This document shows, piece by piece, positions 10,201 through 18,500 of a DNA stretch of 64,000 nt. The translations under genes and the position numbers were made by a program. The DNA comes from Limnomonas spitsbergensis (lineage: Eukaryota; Chlorophyta; Chlorophyceae; Chlamydomonadales). A model generated the notes under the pieces. The model did not search any database. It saw only the letters and a program-made list of their open reading frames with translations, and had not been told where the DNA came from. The stretch spans positions 3,224,001-3,288,000 of the forward strand of contig JAYJMM010000123.1 in NCBI GenBank assembly GCA_037349105.1, in the 5' to 3' direction. The stretch's first letter is position 1. Each line of letters begins with the position of its first letter.

Positions 10201-11882
10201 GGTGTATGGGCGCCAGGCATTGGCTTTAGATCTGAGTCAGCAGGCTCTGTAAAGCCTCATATTGCTTGATTTCATCGGCACAAACTGGCTTTCAGAAAAG
10301 TTCCGATGCCATCTTTCTCAGCCACACCCCGCACTGAAAATGAGGCTATCGTGATATGTTGCCGCATGCCTCTTGTGTTGTGTGCTGGACATTCTGTGTG
10401 CAATGACTCTGACACATATTCAAGCCATGCTTTTAAACATGTCCCTGTCTGTGTCTGACCTCAGGTTGTCGGCTGGGGTGAGGAGAATGGGATGAAGTTC
10501 TGGAATGTTCGCAACAGCTGGGGCACCTACTGGGGCAGGTATGAACTCAGGCTATGGTACCGCATCGGGGTGCGCAACTGCAGGGGCACCTACCGGCCCA
10601 TGTATGCTGCAACTGGGGTGGGCTGTGCACCTGTGGTACAACGTTGGGGTACGCAATGGCTGGGGCACATTCTGGTGCAGACTGCAGGTACGAAACAACT
10701 GGGGATTTCTGTTGTACCACATATCGGTAGGTGTTCGCATCAGACAGGGGACCTTCAGGGGCAGTTCAGCAACAACTGGGGTGTACAGTTGTACTGCATT
10801 GGGTTGCGCAACAGATGGGGAACATACTCAATCAGGTATGCAACAACTGAATTGTGCAGTTGCACATTATTGGGGTGCGCAGCAGCTGGGCTCCTATTTG
10901 AGGAGGTAAGCAACAACTGGGATCTGCTGATGTGCCATGTTGGGGTATACCACAGCCGGGGCACCCTTCAGGGCCGGTTTGTAACAATCAGGGGTTGACA
11001 GATACACCACATTTTATTTAGAGCACCAAGTCCTCGACTACTTCCGGTCCCATGGCCACAGCACGGGGGCCTGGCGCAAATTACCCTGCTGAACAGGCCA
11101 CCGGTTGTAAGCTGGTCAAGGTCGTGTCCTCATTGGCCCCGCGGTGGCTCCCCAGTAGGCTGCCCATGGTGTGGTCTGGCGCACACACAAATAAACACTG
11201 GCACCCACCCTCAGGGTCGGCCTAAGAGATTCGGAGTGTTGCTGAAGCCCTGCTGCTGTCACCCACTTGCAGGCTGGGTTTCTTCCGCGTCGCTCGCGGC
11301 ACCAATGCCTTGCTGATGGAGAACGGTGACTGCTGGTATGCCATGCCCGACATGTCCATGGAGAAAGCGGTGAGCGGTGTGGATATAGGGGGGGGGGGAG
11401 TAAGCTGTGAGGTGGTAAGCAGGGTGGGTGCGCCTGTTCTGTCCTCAAGTTCCTAGCTCAGACCTCTGTGATGTGTCACATGTGATACATTAGGCTACTC
11501 CTGGAACCTAAAAATAAGGAAAGTTCTTGATGGGGAATCCACATCATTGGACGCTCAGTCTGGCAGCACCAACTGTCGACACTTGCATGCCTGCAGTTGC
11601 ATGATCTACCCCGCTTGTCGGTCAGTCCATATCGTAGTACCCACCAGAGCACTTGGCAGGCCGCTAGTCAGTCACCACTGGCGGACCGTTGGCCTTCTGT
11701 AGCTTCATTTTTGCTGAAGCATCCCAAAATATGCACTGCTGCAGGTTGAGGCTGGTGATTACCGAGGATCAATGGACGGTCTCAAGCGAAACAAGCACAA
11801 AGCTACTCTGGTTACGGATCCCAAGAGCCAGAATGCTGTGATCCGGGAGAGGATGTTCGAGAGCCGCAAGGCTGCGATCTGA
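4287..11882 (+). CDS. CTSZ: Cathepsin X/Z-like papain-family cysteine protease (C1A)
   Basis: Secreted or lysosomal/vacuolar carboxypeptidase of the cathepsin X type. Eight exons: 4287-4553, 4797-4821, 5254-5402, 9292-9501, 9790-9966, 10465-10538, 11273-11369, 11745-11882; phases agree, 378 residues. A signal peptide (residues 1-24, hydrophobic core FVLCSVAFFLCSII) is followed by a very short propeptide. NQHIPQ contains the HIP mini-loop motif that marks cathepsin X/Z. Active site: oxyanion Gln89, Cys94 in YCGSC, His273 in DIDHDVEVVGWG, Asn293 in VRNSWG. The C-terminal ~45-residue basic tail has no recognised domain. Odd points: the catalytic Cys sits in a 25-nt microexon; it is followed by Phe, not the usual Trp; intron 4 appears to use a GC donor; intron 3 is 3,889 bp; intron 6 holds tandem copies of exon 6. 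The start was chosen for the signal peptide; an in-frame ATG 45 bp upstream is weaker. Confidence 0.93.
5705..5800 (+). repeat. Dispersed SINE/MITE-like repeat, copy in cathepsin intron 3
   Basis: It carries GGGCGGCCTCCGCTGG, then TGGACCAAGTCTTGACTGG, the same head and core blocks as the copies at 2035-2200 and 49930-50075. The tail block is not clear here. Confidence 0.5.
6300..6440. repeat. Short degenerate repeats of an ACTACCATRGCCA motif
   Basis: ACTACCATGGCCA, ACTACCATAGCCA, GGTAGTCCATAGCCA and ATCATCATGGCCAGGTAGT recur in both orientations within 140 bp of cathepsin intron 3. This can form local hairpins. No coding potential is seen. Confidence 0.5.
6475..6605 (+). repeat. Tandem duplication of a ~65-bp unit
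   Basis: The block GGGTTTGCGAAGATAGCGGG, then AATGGCAAACGTAAAATGTACGATG, returns about 65 bp later as AGGTTTGTGGAAATAGCGGG, then AATGGCCAACGTAAAAGGTACGATG. It lies in cathepsin intron 3, immediately beside the tRNA-like sequence, and may be part of the same element. Confidence 0.7.
6606..6705 (-). tRNA. tRNA-Glu(CTC)-like sequence with a possible intron; probably a tRNA pseudogene or SINE head
   Basis: On the minus strand the order is GGGGCTG (acceptor 5' arm), TG, then GTCTAGTGGTGAGGC as D-arm/A-box (TGGTCTAGTGG is the eukaryotic tRNA-Glu form). Next come CCGAC with loop AT-CTC-A and later GTCGG (anticodon stem). Then CCCCG-TTCATCT-CGGGG forms a perfect 5-bp T-stem with a 7-nt loop, and CAATCCC the acceptor 3' arm. 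Acceptor pairing is 6 of 7 with one wobble. The extra ~28 nt would be an intron at the usual 37/38 position. Against a working gene: one acceptor mismatch, T-loop TTCATCT in place of TTCRANY, and a location inside a protein gene's intron on the opposite strand. Confidence 0.4.
6755..7168. mobile_element. Foldback / MITE-like element with long terminal inverted repeats
   Basis: The two ends are inverted copies. The outer arms 6755-6815 and 7109-7168 share GTGTTGC, TTTATNTAGCCGGC and GGGCAGTG blocks. The inner arms 6908-6965 and 7047-7104 match almost perfectly, including GGTGCTACTTCAAGACNCGC. A ~90-bp segment in the left arm (about 6816-6907) has no partner, as if inserted. The ends are GCACTT and AAGTGC. 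No transposase is present, so it is non-autonomous. I could not define a target-site duplication. It lies in cathepsin intron 3. Confidence 0.75.
7770..7850 (-). repeat. Possible Pol III SINE fragment (perfect B-box and A-stretch)
   Basis: On the minus strand GGTTCGATCCC (7802-7812) is an exact Pol III B-box. About 30 bp upstream is GTGATCTAGATAGGGG, a weak A-box. Eight A residues follow (7772-7779). The T-stem around the B-box does not pair well, so this is not a usable tRNA. A tRNA-derived SINE remnant is the likeliest reading. Confidence 0.35.
8861..9100. mobile_element. Second foldback / MITE-like element in cathepsin intron 3
   Basis: Left end TTTGACAAGGGGCCTGTCA, then a GGACGAGTC block; the right end carries GACTCGTCCG, then TGACAGGCCCCTTTGACC. 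These are inverted copies about 40 bp long. Pairing continues weakly inward (GTCTTTCCAC against GTGGAAAGGC), so nearly the whole 240 bp could fold back. There is no coding capacity. It is different in sequence from the element at 6755-7168. Confidence 0.7.
10560..11000 (+). repeat. Degenerate tandem copies of cathepsin exon 6 in the following intron
   Basis: Exon 6 ends GTTCGCAACAGCTGGGGCAC, then CTACTGGGGCAG with its donor. The next ~450 bp of intron holds six diverged copies with anchors (TTGGGGTGCGCAA-like) near 10565, 10644, 10724, 10799, 10870 and 10940, a spacing of 70-80 bp. Read in the exon frame they still spell relics of VRNSWGTYWGR: GVRNCRGTYRP, GLRNRWGTYSIR, GVYHSRGTLQGR. Some retain a GTATG donor-like end. 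These are not functional exons; they lack the flanking splice context and phase. Confidence 0.8.
11040..11270 (-). repeat. Dispersed SINE/MITE-like repeat, inverted copy in cathepsin intron 6
   Basis: It contains CTGCTGAACAGGCCACCGG, then TAAGCTGGTCAAGGTCGTGTCC, then ATTGGCCCCGCGGTGGC. This is the reverse-complement order of the core seen at 49930-50075. Edges are approximate. Confidence 0.45.
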
Positions 11883-13984
11883 GTGCACAAGCAGATAATT
11901 AAGTCATGATGGAGTTGTCTAAGGCCACCAAGTGGACAAAATCAAAAGGCGCTTTTGATGTTGTCCTTGCTCAAAAGGTTTGGCCTTGTGGGACAGACCA
12001 GCCTACAACTACCACGTGCATGCCCTTCCGGTTGTTGTTGGTACGGTAGTACGCAGCTTGTTTCAGCTGACTCCCCTTGACTCTTCAGGTAGTGAACCTG
12101 CACAGGCCGGAACCATGATTTCCCCGAGATGTGACAGATTCGTAATTGATGTTTGGAAAATCCATTGTTTGCTTGCAAATCGCTTGTGTGAGGACTACAA
12201 TTTGTTACACGATACCAGGGGACGATACTGGAACATTACTGGAACTTCACTTTTCGAAAAGTCCTAGCCAACCCAGGTTTATGTTATGGCCTGATAAAAC
12301 GATGGTGACGAAAGTTGAATTACCAGTACCGTATCTCGTGCCGGAATATTATTGTTGCCATGCCACCCTTTGAATAAATATACGAGCTTCTCTAGCACAT
12401 GCACTAAACGGAATCATATGATCATGCAAGCTTTAGTGAAAGGTTGTGCTGCTGATATGCAGTAGCGTCTAAGTTGACAAGACTAAGGCTAGCAGCATCA
12501 GAAACCCTGGTGAGACTGAAAATTAAGGCGAATGGCAAGAAAGGCTAAAACTCTGGTATGGATCACGTGTACTCCCCTGCAAACCTCTCTGCTGCAAACA
12601 GACCCCCCCAAGGAAAACTAAAACAGCCTACACCTGTGGTAGGTGGGAGGCCCTGGAATTTGTACTTTTAGTGAAGCTTTTTAAAGGCTAGTCTCTTCAG
12701 GGGCAGGGGATTCGGTTTGCCCGACTTTTGTGTTCTCTTTGTTTGGTGGGTGAACTTGTTGTCCTTTCTTTCCTCTTGCTCCTTCTCCCTTGACTTTCCT
12801 ACCTGTCTTTTTGCTTGCCGACGTGGCCGAGCTTCATTTCAGCATGGCCCAGAGGTGTTATGTCAGTTACCTGTGGTAAGTAAAAGATGTATCGGTGGTA
12901 TACAGAAGAATCAGCTTGATTTTACTTTTCACCAGCGTAGGTTTGCACCTTAAGCCATAAATACTGAAATATACGGCACTCAACAACATACTACAATCGG
13001 CTGCAATAATCGTGAAGAGAGGCAGGGTTGAAACCCTGTAATATACCCCCTCTGGCAAACTCCTTACCAGACGGTCAACGAATGACCCATGACCACGCCA
13101 CTGCCTAGGCATAAGGGTATAGAATCCAACAACATTACCCGGTCTACCACTTGATCGGGCTGCGTCTGCAGGAGGAGTCAGCATCATGTCCGCTGAGGAA
13201 TATGCTGCTGCAGGCCGAGAGATTTCAAGGTTCCTACGACGAATCATACCCATACCCTACTTCTGCTGGAGGAAGGCGGCCCATCAGGTCGCCTGAGGTA
13301 AATGGTGATAGCAACCACTTGGGCCGCAAAATTGGCTGCTGTATCCGGATCCGAAAATTTGCATCCGGATCCAGGTCCACGGTGCATGACCTGAGCAGCA
13401 AGTCAAGCAGCCCCACCATCAGAAGAGTTAGCCAGGAAGTCTATGAAGAGGATGAACGGAGGAGAGGAGGAGACGCCCAATCTGCCCATGTGTTGGTCCC
13501 CTCGCATTGCAGCTGGCCAAAGCCAAGAGATAAATAAAAGTGACCCATAGCCCATGCGGCATCAGCGACAAGGAATGTGGAGACAAGTGAACTAATTTTA
13601 GCACAATCCATGCCCAAGTTATTCATTCGGGAATAAGGATGACATCAGCCTGATGATGACCGGATCATGTTGAAGTTGAAGGAAGCTACCAGCTGAAGAC
13701 AATGAAATGTAGTTTGAATAGCCAAAAACTCTACAGAAGGGAGCGTAGCCTCCTTAATTCAAGGAGCGGGTATAACGACAAAAATTAACAAATAACATAG
13801 CAACAAACAGCCATGATGCCTCATCCGAACCTGCCCTCTTGAATGTGCCTAAGTATTTTTCAATATCGCTGAATTTCCTTGCGTATCATGTGGCTTTATG
13901 TTCGTCCCTGAGTCAATCATTTAATGACATTGCACTTCTGGTCCCTGCTCAAAAAGGCTTGGCTGCGTGGGCACCCAAGTTTTC

Positions 13985-14040
13985 CCCTTAAGTTCCTTTT
14001 ATTTTCGTCCCGTTGGACGAAAATAAAAGGAACTTAAGGG
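13985..14040. repeat. Perfect 26-bp inverted repeat with a 4-nt loop
   Basis: CCCTTAAGTTCCTTTTATTT, then TCGTCC, is followed after CGTT by its exact reverse complement ending GGAACTTAAGGG. All 26 pairs match. The spacing suits a stable hairpin or cruciform. Just upstream (about 13946-13975) is CTGCTCAAAAAGGCTTGGCT, similar to the LINE 3' region at 35396, so the hairpin may belong to the LINE's 3' end. Confidence 0.85.
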
Positions 14041-14219
14041 AAAAAGAGAGAAGGAGAAAAGCATAGGAGAAATAAATACCCCCCCCCAAAAGGTTAAGGC
14101 AACCTTAAGTAACCCCGCCCCTCTCAAGCCTTCAACAAGAAAGCAAGAGAGAAACAAAAAAAATGGGTTTAAAGACCTATTCTTCAAGAAAGTAAAGAAA
14201 AGCAATAAACTAGGCCTCA

Positions 14220-14640
14220 ACAATGCCTTCTACGTCCTCAACAAAAGTCAGAGCCCACCCAAGCTGCCCCGGTACAACTGTTGAAAGTCCACGGCGCCCT
14301 CTGGGGAGCCTGTTCAACCTCTCTCCCTTAGCCCCTCCTTCATGCTAGGGCAATGGAGGCAGACATGCAGCACATCCTCCACATGCTCGCCATCTCCCCT
14401 TGCCCAGCACCGCTGGCAACTGTTGACCGCTCCGCCGTCCTCTCGTGTCAGCCGTGCGAACCGTACCGAGCCGCAGCCATACGTTTGTGCGCACACAAGC
14501 GCACGCCTTATTGCTGGCGCGGCTACTAGCTTGCGCCAACACTGCGCCTACCGTAGACTGAAACCAAGCGCGGTAGGCGGCCGCAGACCTGAGCTTGGTG
14601 GCGGGGCCCTGGGGTCTCCTCTGCCATTGGCCTGAAGCTG
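14220..14640 (-). mobile_element. Degraded 3' end of a non-LTR retrotransposon (LINE)
   Basis: On the minus strand, 14542-14420 encodes MLAQASSRAS..ACACVRTN and ADTRGRRSGQQ, matching the LINE fragment at 45160-45435 (MLAQAKSRTS..ECACVRI, ADTRGRRNGQR). The continuation CQRCWARGDGEHVEDVLHVC and CPSMKEGLRERG lies in another frame (14496-14314), so there is a frameshift. C-x2-C..E..H..CP is the zf-RVT type zinc knuckle found after reverse transcriptase. Only the 3' end remains. Confidence 0.75.
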
Positions 14641-15205
14641 CACCTGCTTGTAGTCGACTAGGTGTGGCACCTCTGGGAAGGGGAGCGGTTGCAGGTCAGA
14701 GACTGCCTCCTTAGGACAGCTGAGCCGCCACGGCCTGACAAGAAAGTCTGAGAATGGCAGTGAAGATAAATGAATGATCTTTGAACCACTGCGGGTGTAG
14801 CAGGTGTGTGGCAGAAGGGTCCATGCATATCAGGTAAGGAGAGGGTTCATCCAGCTGATGGTAAATTCGTAGCAGGTCGGCTTGCTGTGTTGACTCCGCG
14901 ATAGACCAAGTTTAAGATGGGAGGAAACCAAAGTTCAAGAATGTGGGCATACAACGCTGTTCAAGGGCAAGAAGGGAGGAAGGGTTGGGGAGGTGGGCAG
15001 GAGAAATTTTGTGGACATGATCGGCCATGGTTTAGTGAAGAGGAGATCAGGACGAAGGTGTCACAGGGAACAACGGGAAGGATCCATGTCATTGACACTG
15101 TAGGGATAGCAGCAGCTTGAGTTGCAGAGGACGATGCATGAAAAACATATCAGGAGCAGTACAGCAAGCAGGGTGCCAGAAATTCAATGGCAATACATTG
15201 AAGTG

Positions 15206-15325
15206 ATGCTAATTGCATTGAAAGAGAGATTTTATTTCGCTCACGGAAGCAGCCGTCATCTGTCCCTAATGCTAATTGCATTGAAGCAGATTTCAGATGT
15301 CGCCCACGGAAGCAGCCGCATCTCT
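15206..15325 (+). repeat. Direct repeat of ~62 bp
   Basis: ATGCTAATTGCATTGAA..TCGCTCACGGAAGCAGCCG recurs as ATGCTAATTGCATTGAA..TCGCCCACGGAAGCAGCCG. The two units adjoin, about 400 bp upstream of the kinase start codon. Confidence 0.75.
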
Positions 15326-15597
15326 GCCAGGTCTCTGGCCCGAGCTCGCCAGGCACTTGTACGTACGTCAGTGTGGGCGACAACCGACACCTCAGCGTAT
15401 TTCATTTTGAGTACCTTCACTGCATCTTCACTCCATTACACATGACTTGACTTTGCACTACCTCACGTCACTTCACTTCACCACCTACACTTCGCTTCAC
15501 TACCTGCCTAGTACCCTCCCATCTTCCTGACTTCTGTGCCCATTGTGGTCACAGCCTCAACCATATTTTTGAAGTCAAGCTTGTGTAAGGACTGCTG

Positions 15598-18500
15598 ATG
15601 CCATTGCCTGTGGATCACAATCCTCCACCGGCAAACAGGCGCTCAGATAACAGAGAACGAGACGATCGCAGTCAAGGTCGTGGATATAGAGACGAACGTA
15701 GAGATGCTAGGCAGGATATTGAGCAGGCGAGGCGGCGAGTAGAGGGGGGTCTTCCGCCACCACCCCATGTAAGCGGTGGCGGAGGGGGGAGGGGTCGTCA
15801 AAGCAACGAAAGGTGGGTTTCGGTGTTCTGCCCATAAAAGATCGGCCGCATGCCCATTAGCCCAGCTTCGTCATGTGTGCCACCTCAACCCTGACCGCAA
15901 TGCTCGTAATGCTTTATAGGGGCGTGGGTAAGACCGGTGATCGCCACGAGCGTCAGGTCAGTCGAGACAGACCAAGCGAGTCGTTGAACCGGGGACAATC
16001 TCCCTCCAAGTTGCACCGGGGACAATCGCCATCCCAGGTGCGCTTTGGAATCGCATCGATGTCCAGGTCGGGCGATCTGTGATGTGCTGCGACTCCTGTG
16101 AGAACCTCTGCTCCTGTGGGCCATGGGTGTTGCAATGCAGCTCTCTAGAGATCTCACTGTGGCTCCCCTGGTTGAACTGCAGCGCCTGGAGCACACTAAT
16201 GGGAGTGGGGCGCATGGAGCAGGAGCCTCACGCACGCCCCCAGGCGCATCACGCACGCCTCCCCCTCATGCCAAGCCTTCAGGCCCTGTGTAAGTTGCGC
16301 GACAGCCCATGCATGAGCATGACGCATGGCTACCCAGCCAGCGTTTCCTCAGCTTTGCACGGCGCATCCGTCCCCTGCCATGCGCCGTTGGTGCCCTTAC
16401 CTGCCTAACTCCTCCATGCCTGCCCCTTACCCTCATGCAGCAACTCCCTGGTAGCAGAGCTGCGTCGCGCTGGACAGTCCCTACTGGGGATTTCCCGCGG
16501 ATCACCTGTGGAGCAGCTGGCACAGCAGCAGTCTTCTGGTAGCGACGAGGAAGACATGGAGGCCGGGGAGATCCCCGCTGAGGAGGCGGAGCCAGGCAGC
16601 GAGTATCGCAAGCGCCGCCTCTCGCCACCAGATGTGGCTGGTGGCCTCGGCAAGGCTGCGCGAACAAATGTGCAAGGCGGAGGCCCACACCAGCAGAGCA
16701 TGCTCAATCGTGTGTTTGAAGATGTGGCCAGCTTCAAGCTGCAACAGGCTGAGCTCAATTTCGACCCAGATGCGCCTGCCGCAGTCAAGTCTTCGCCTTC
16801 CGTTTCAGGTGTGTGGAAAAAGCTTGAATTTGCTGCTGGGTATGGGCTTTTGGATGCGTGGATGGTTGGGTGCATGGGACTGTAGGAAAGCCTGCGGCTG
16901 GTCGTCTTTCGGTGTTTGAGCGTTGGGAGCCGATTCGGTGGAAGGAGCTCATTGCTCATCGTTGCCGCTGCACTTTTGTGAAGGAATAGGTGCAGCGTAC
17001 TTATATAAGTTACGCCCCGCGAGGATGAAGGAAACAGTGCCACATGCATGGTTGGGCATGCTGCATGCACATGGCATGCATGGCTGGCTGTGAAGCCACA
17101 GGGCAGGGACCTTCAATAATTAATTTAAACCGGTCCTTGATGCTTGGAAGCAAGGAGGGCATTGAGCATCTCAAAGATACTCTTTCATAGCCTCTTAGTT
17201 ATTCCAGACGGCAGAGGTTAGCGTGAGGGGCCCATAACCTGTGTAGGAAATCTGAGAAGAGAACGAGCCCCCTCGGACCCCACTTAAAGACTACTGGAAA
17301 AGCCATACAGCGGTTCAACACCGAAACCAAAGAGGGGGAGAAACAAGGCTGGTTGCCCTTTAACCTCATTACACCAACACTCCCCCGCGTCCAAGACAGT
17401 TGGGAAAATTAGGATAGGCACCCGTGATCAATGGCTCCCCCCATCAGATACCAGCAGAGCCGTTAGTGCGAGATGAAAATTAAGTGAGCACAAAAACAAA
17501 AGAAATTGGCTCCGAGCAAAATCGGTCCCTCATGCTCCCTCCACTTAGAATACAGTTGGAATAAGTCAATCAAGTGGTTTGGCCGCCTATGTCATAGAAG
17601 ACAGACCATGGTTCTCAAGGAGTAGATACCTAGCAAGAACACCCTTGAGGATAAGGGAAACGCCGTTGAGTCATGGCGCCTCTTCCCTCTTCCGCATCCA
17701 TCGTCTGTTGTACCCTGAATCTGTGAGCAGCACATGGGGCATGCTGTGTGCTGTACGCACGCAGCGCCTCACTCCATGCCCAGAGCATCTGCAGGATGTT
17801 GAGTGAGCGGCATAACGTAACTTGGTGCGTTGGGCATGTCTTCAGGGAGTGATTCCGATGACGGTGGTGTCCACGCCAAGATGCGGAAGCGCCTTGAAGA
17901 GGCAGCTGCTGCGGCAGCGGAGATTGAGGACCGATCTGCTTCAGGCAGCGAGGGAGATGAGGCCCAAAAGTCAAGTGAGTGGTCAGTTTAGGGGGTAAGG
18001 GTCATGCCCCATTTAATATAAACTTGTGTGTGGGTGGGGGGGAGGTTGCGTTTAGGTGTGGTTGGTGTGCTGGATAACGCCTGCTCATTGTTGCATGCCA
18101 TTAGAGGTGCAATAGGCAGTTTTCCTAAGTTTCCTCAATTAGTTACTCCATTAGATGAGGGGAATGAATGAAAGAGTTTGGGAGTGGGCTGCAAGGACCC
18201 TTCGTGCGCCCATTCTTTCTTCACCCTCTTGATAAGCTCGCGAGGTTGGCCCTCTTCATGCGCTCACATGCGCACTTGTGCTTTCTCTTTTTGCTGCCGC
18301 CGAATAACACCACTGCTCTGTCCTATGTGGTCCTTGTTTAGGGTTCAGTGTGTCAGCGCTGAACCCCGTGTCCCTCTTTTCCCGCTGCTGCTGCTCAACA
18401 CTGATCCTGTGTCCTGTGTGTACTTCGGAGCAGGGGTCACGTCCAGATGGATGGTGGATAACGACGCTGGTGGGGAGGACGAAAAGCCGGGTGGCCGCGA

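Larger units (their letters stand above)
11883..15597. other. Intergenic region between the cathepsin and CDK genes
   Basis: Near the cathepsin end, AATAAA at about 12373 could serve its 3' end. The remainder has no convincing gene. Several short open frames (for example 12717-12953 and 13151-13537) show no family motif. The hairpin at 13985-14040 and the LINE remnant at 14220-14640 are listed separately. CT/CA-rich low-complexity sequence (about 15405-15510) lies just upstream of the kinase start codon. Confidence 0.5.

Noticed and set aside
10492..10998. 168-codon frame running from protease exon 6 into the intron
   Set aside because: It is exon 6 plus its degenerate tandem copies. The family alignment requires splicing at 10538 to exon 7.
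13151..13537. 128-codon plus frame before the kinase gene
   Set aside because: No motif recognised and no splice-consistent neighbour. It could be an untranslated or chance frame.
16266..17070. Minus-strand frames of 140 and 221 codons over kinase exons 3-4
   Set aside because: Shadows of GC-rich coding sequence. The plus-strand frame fits splice phases and continues into the kinase.
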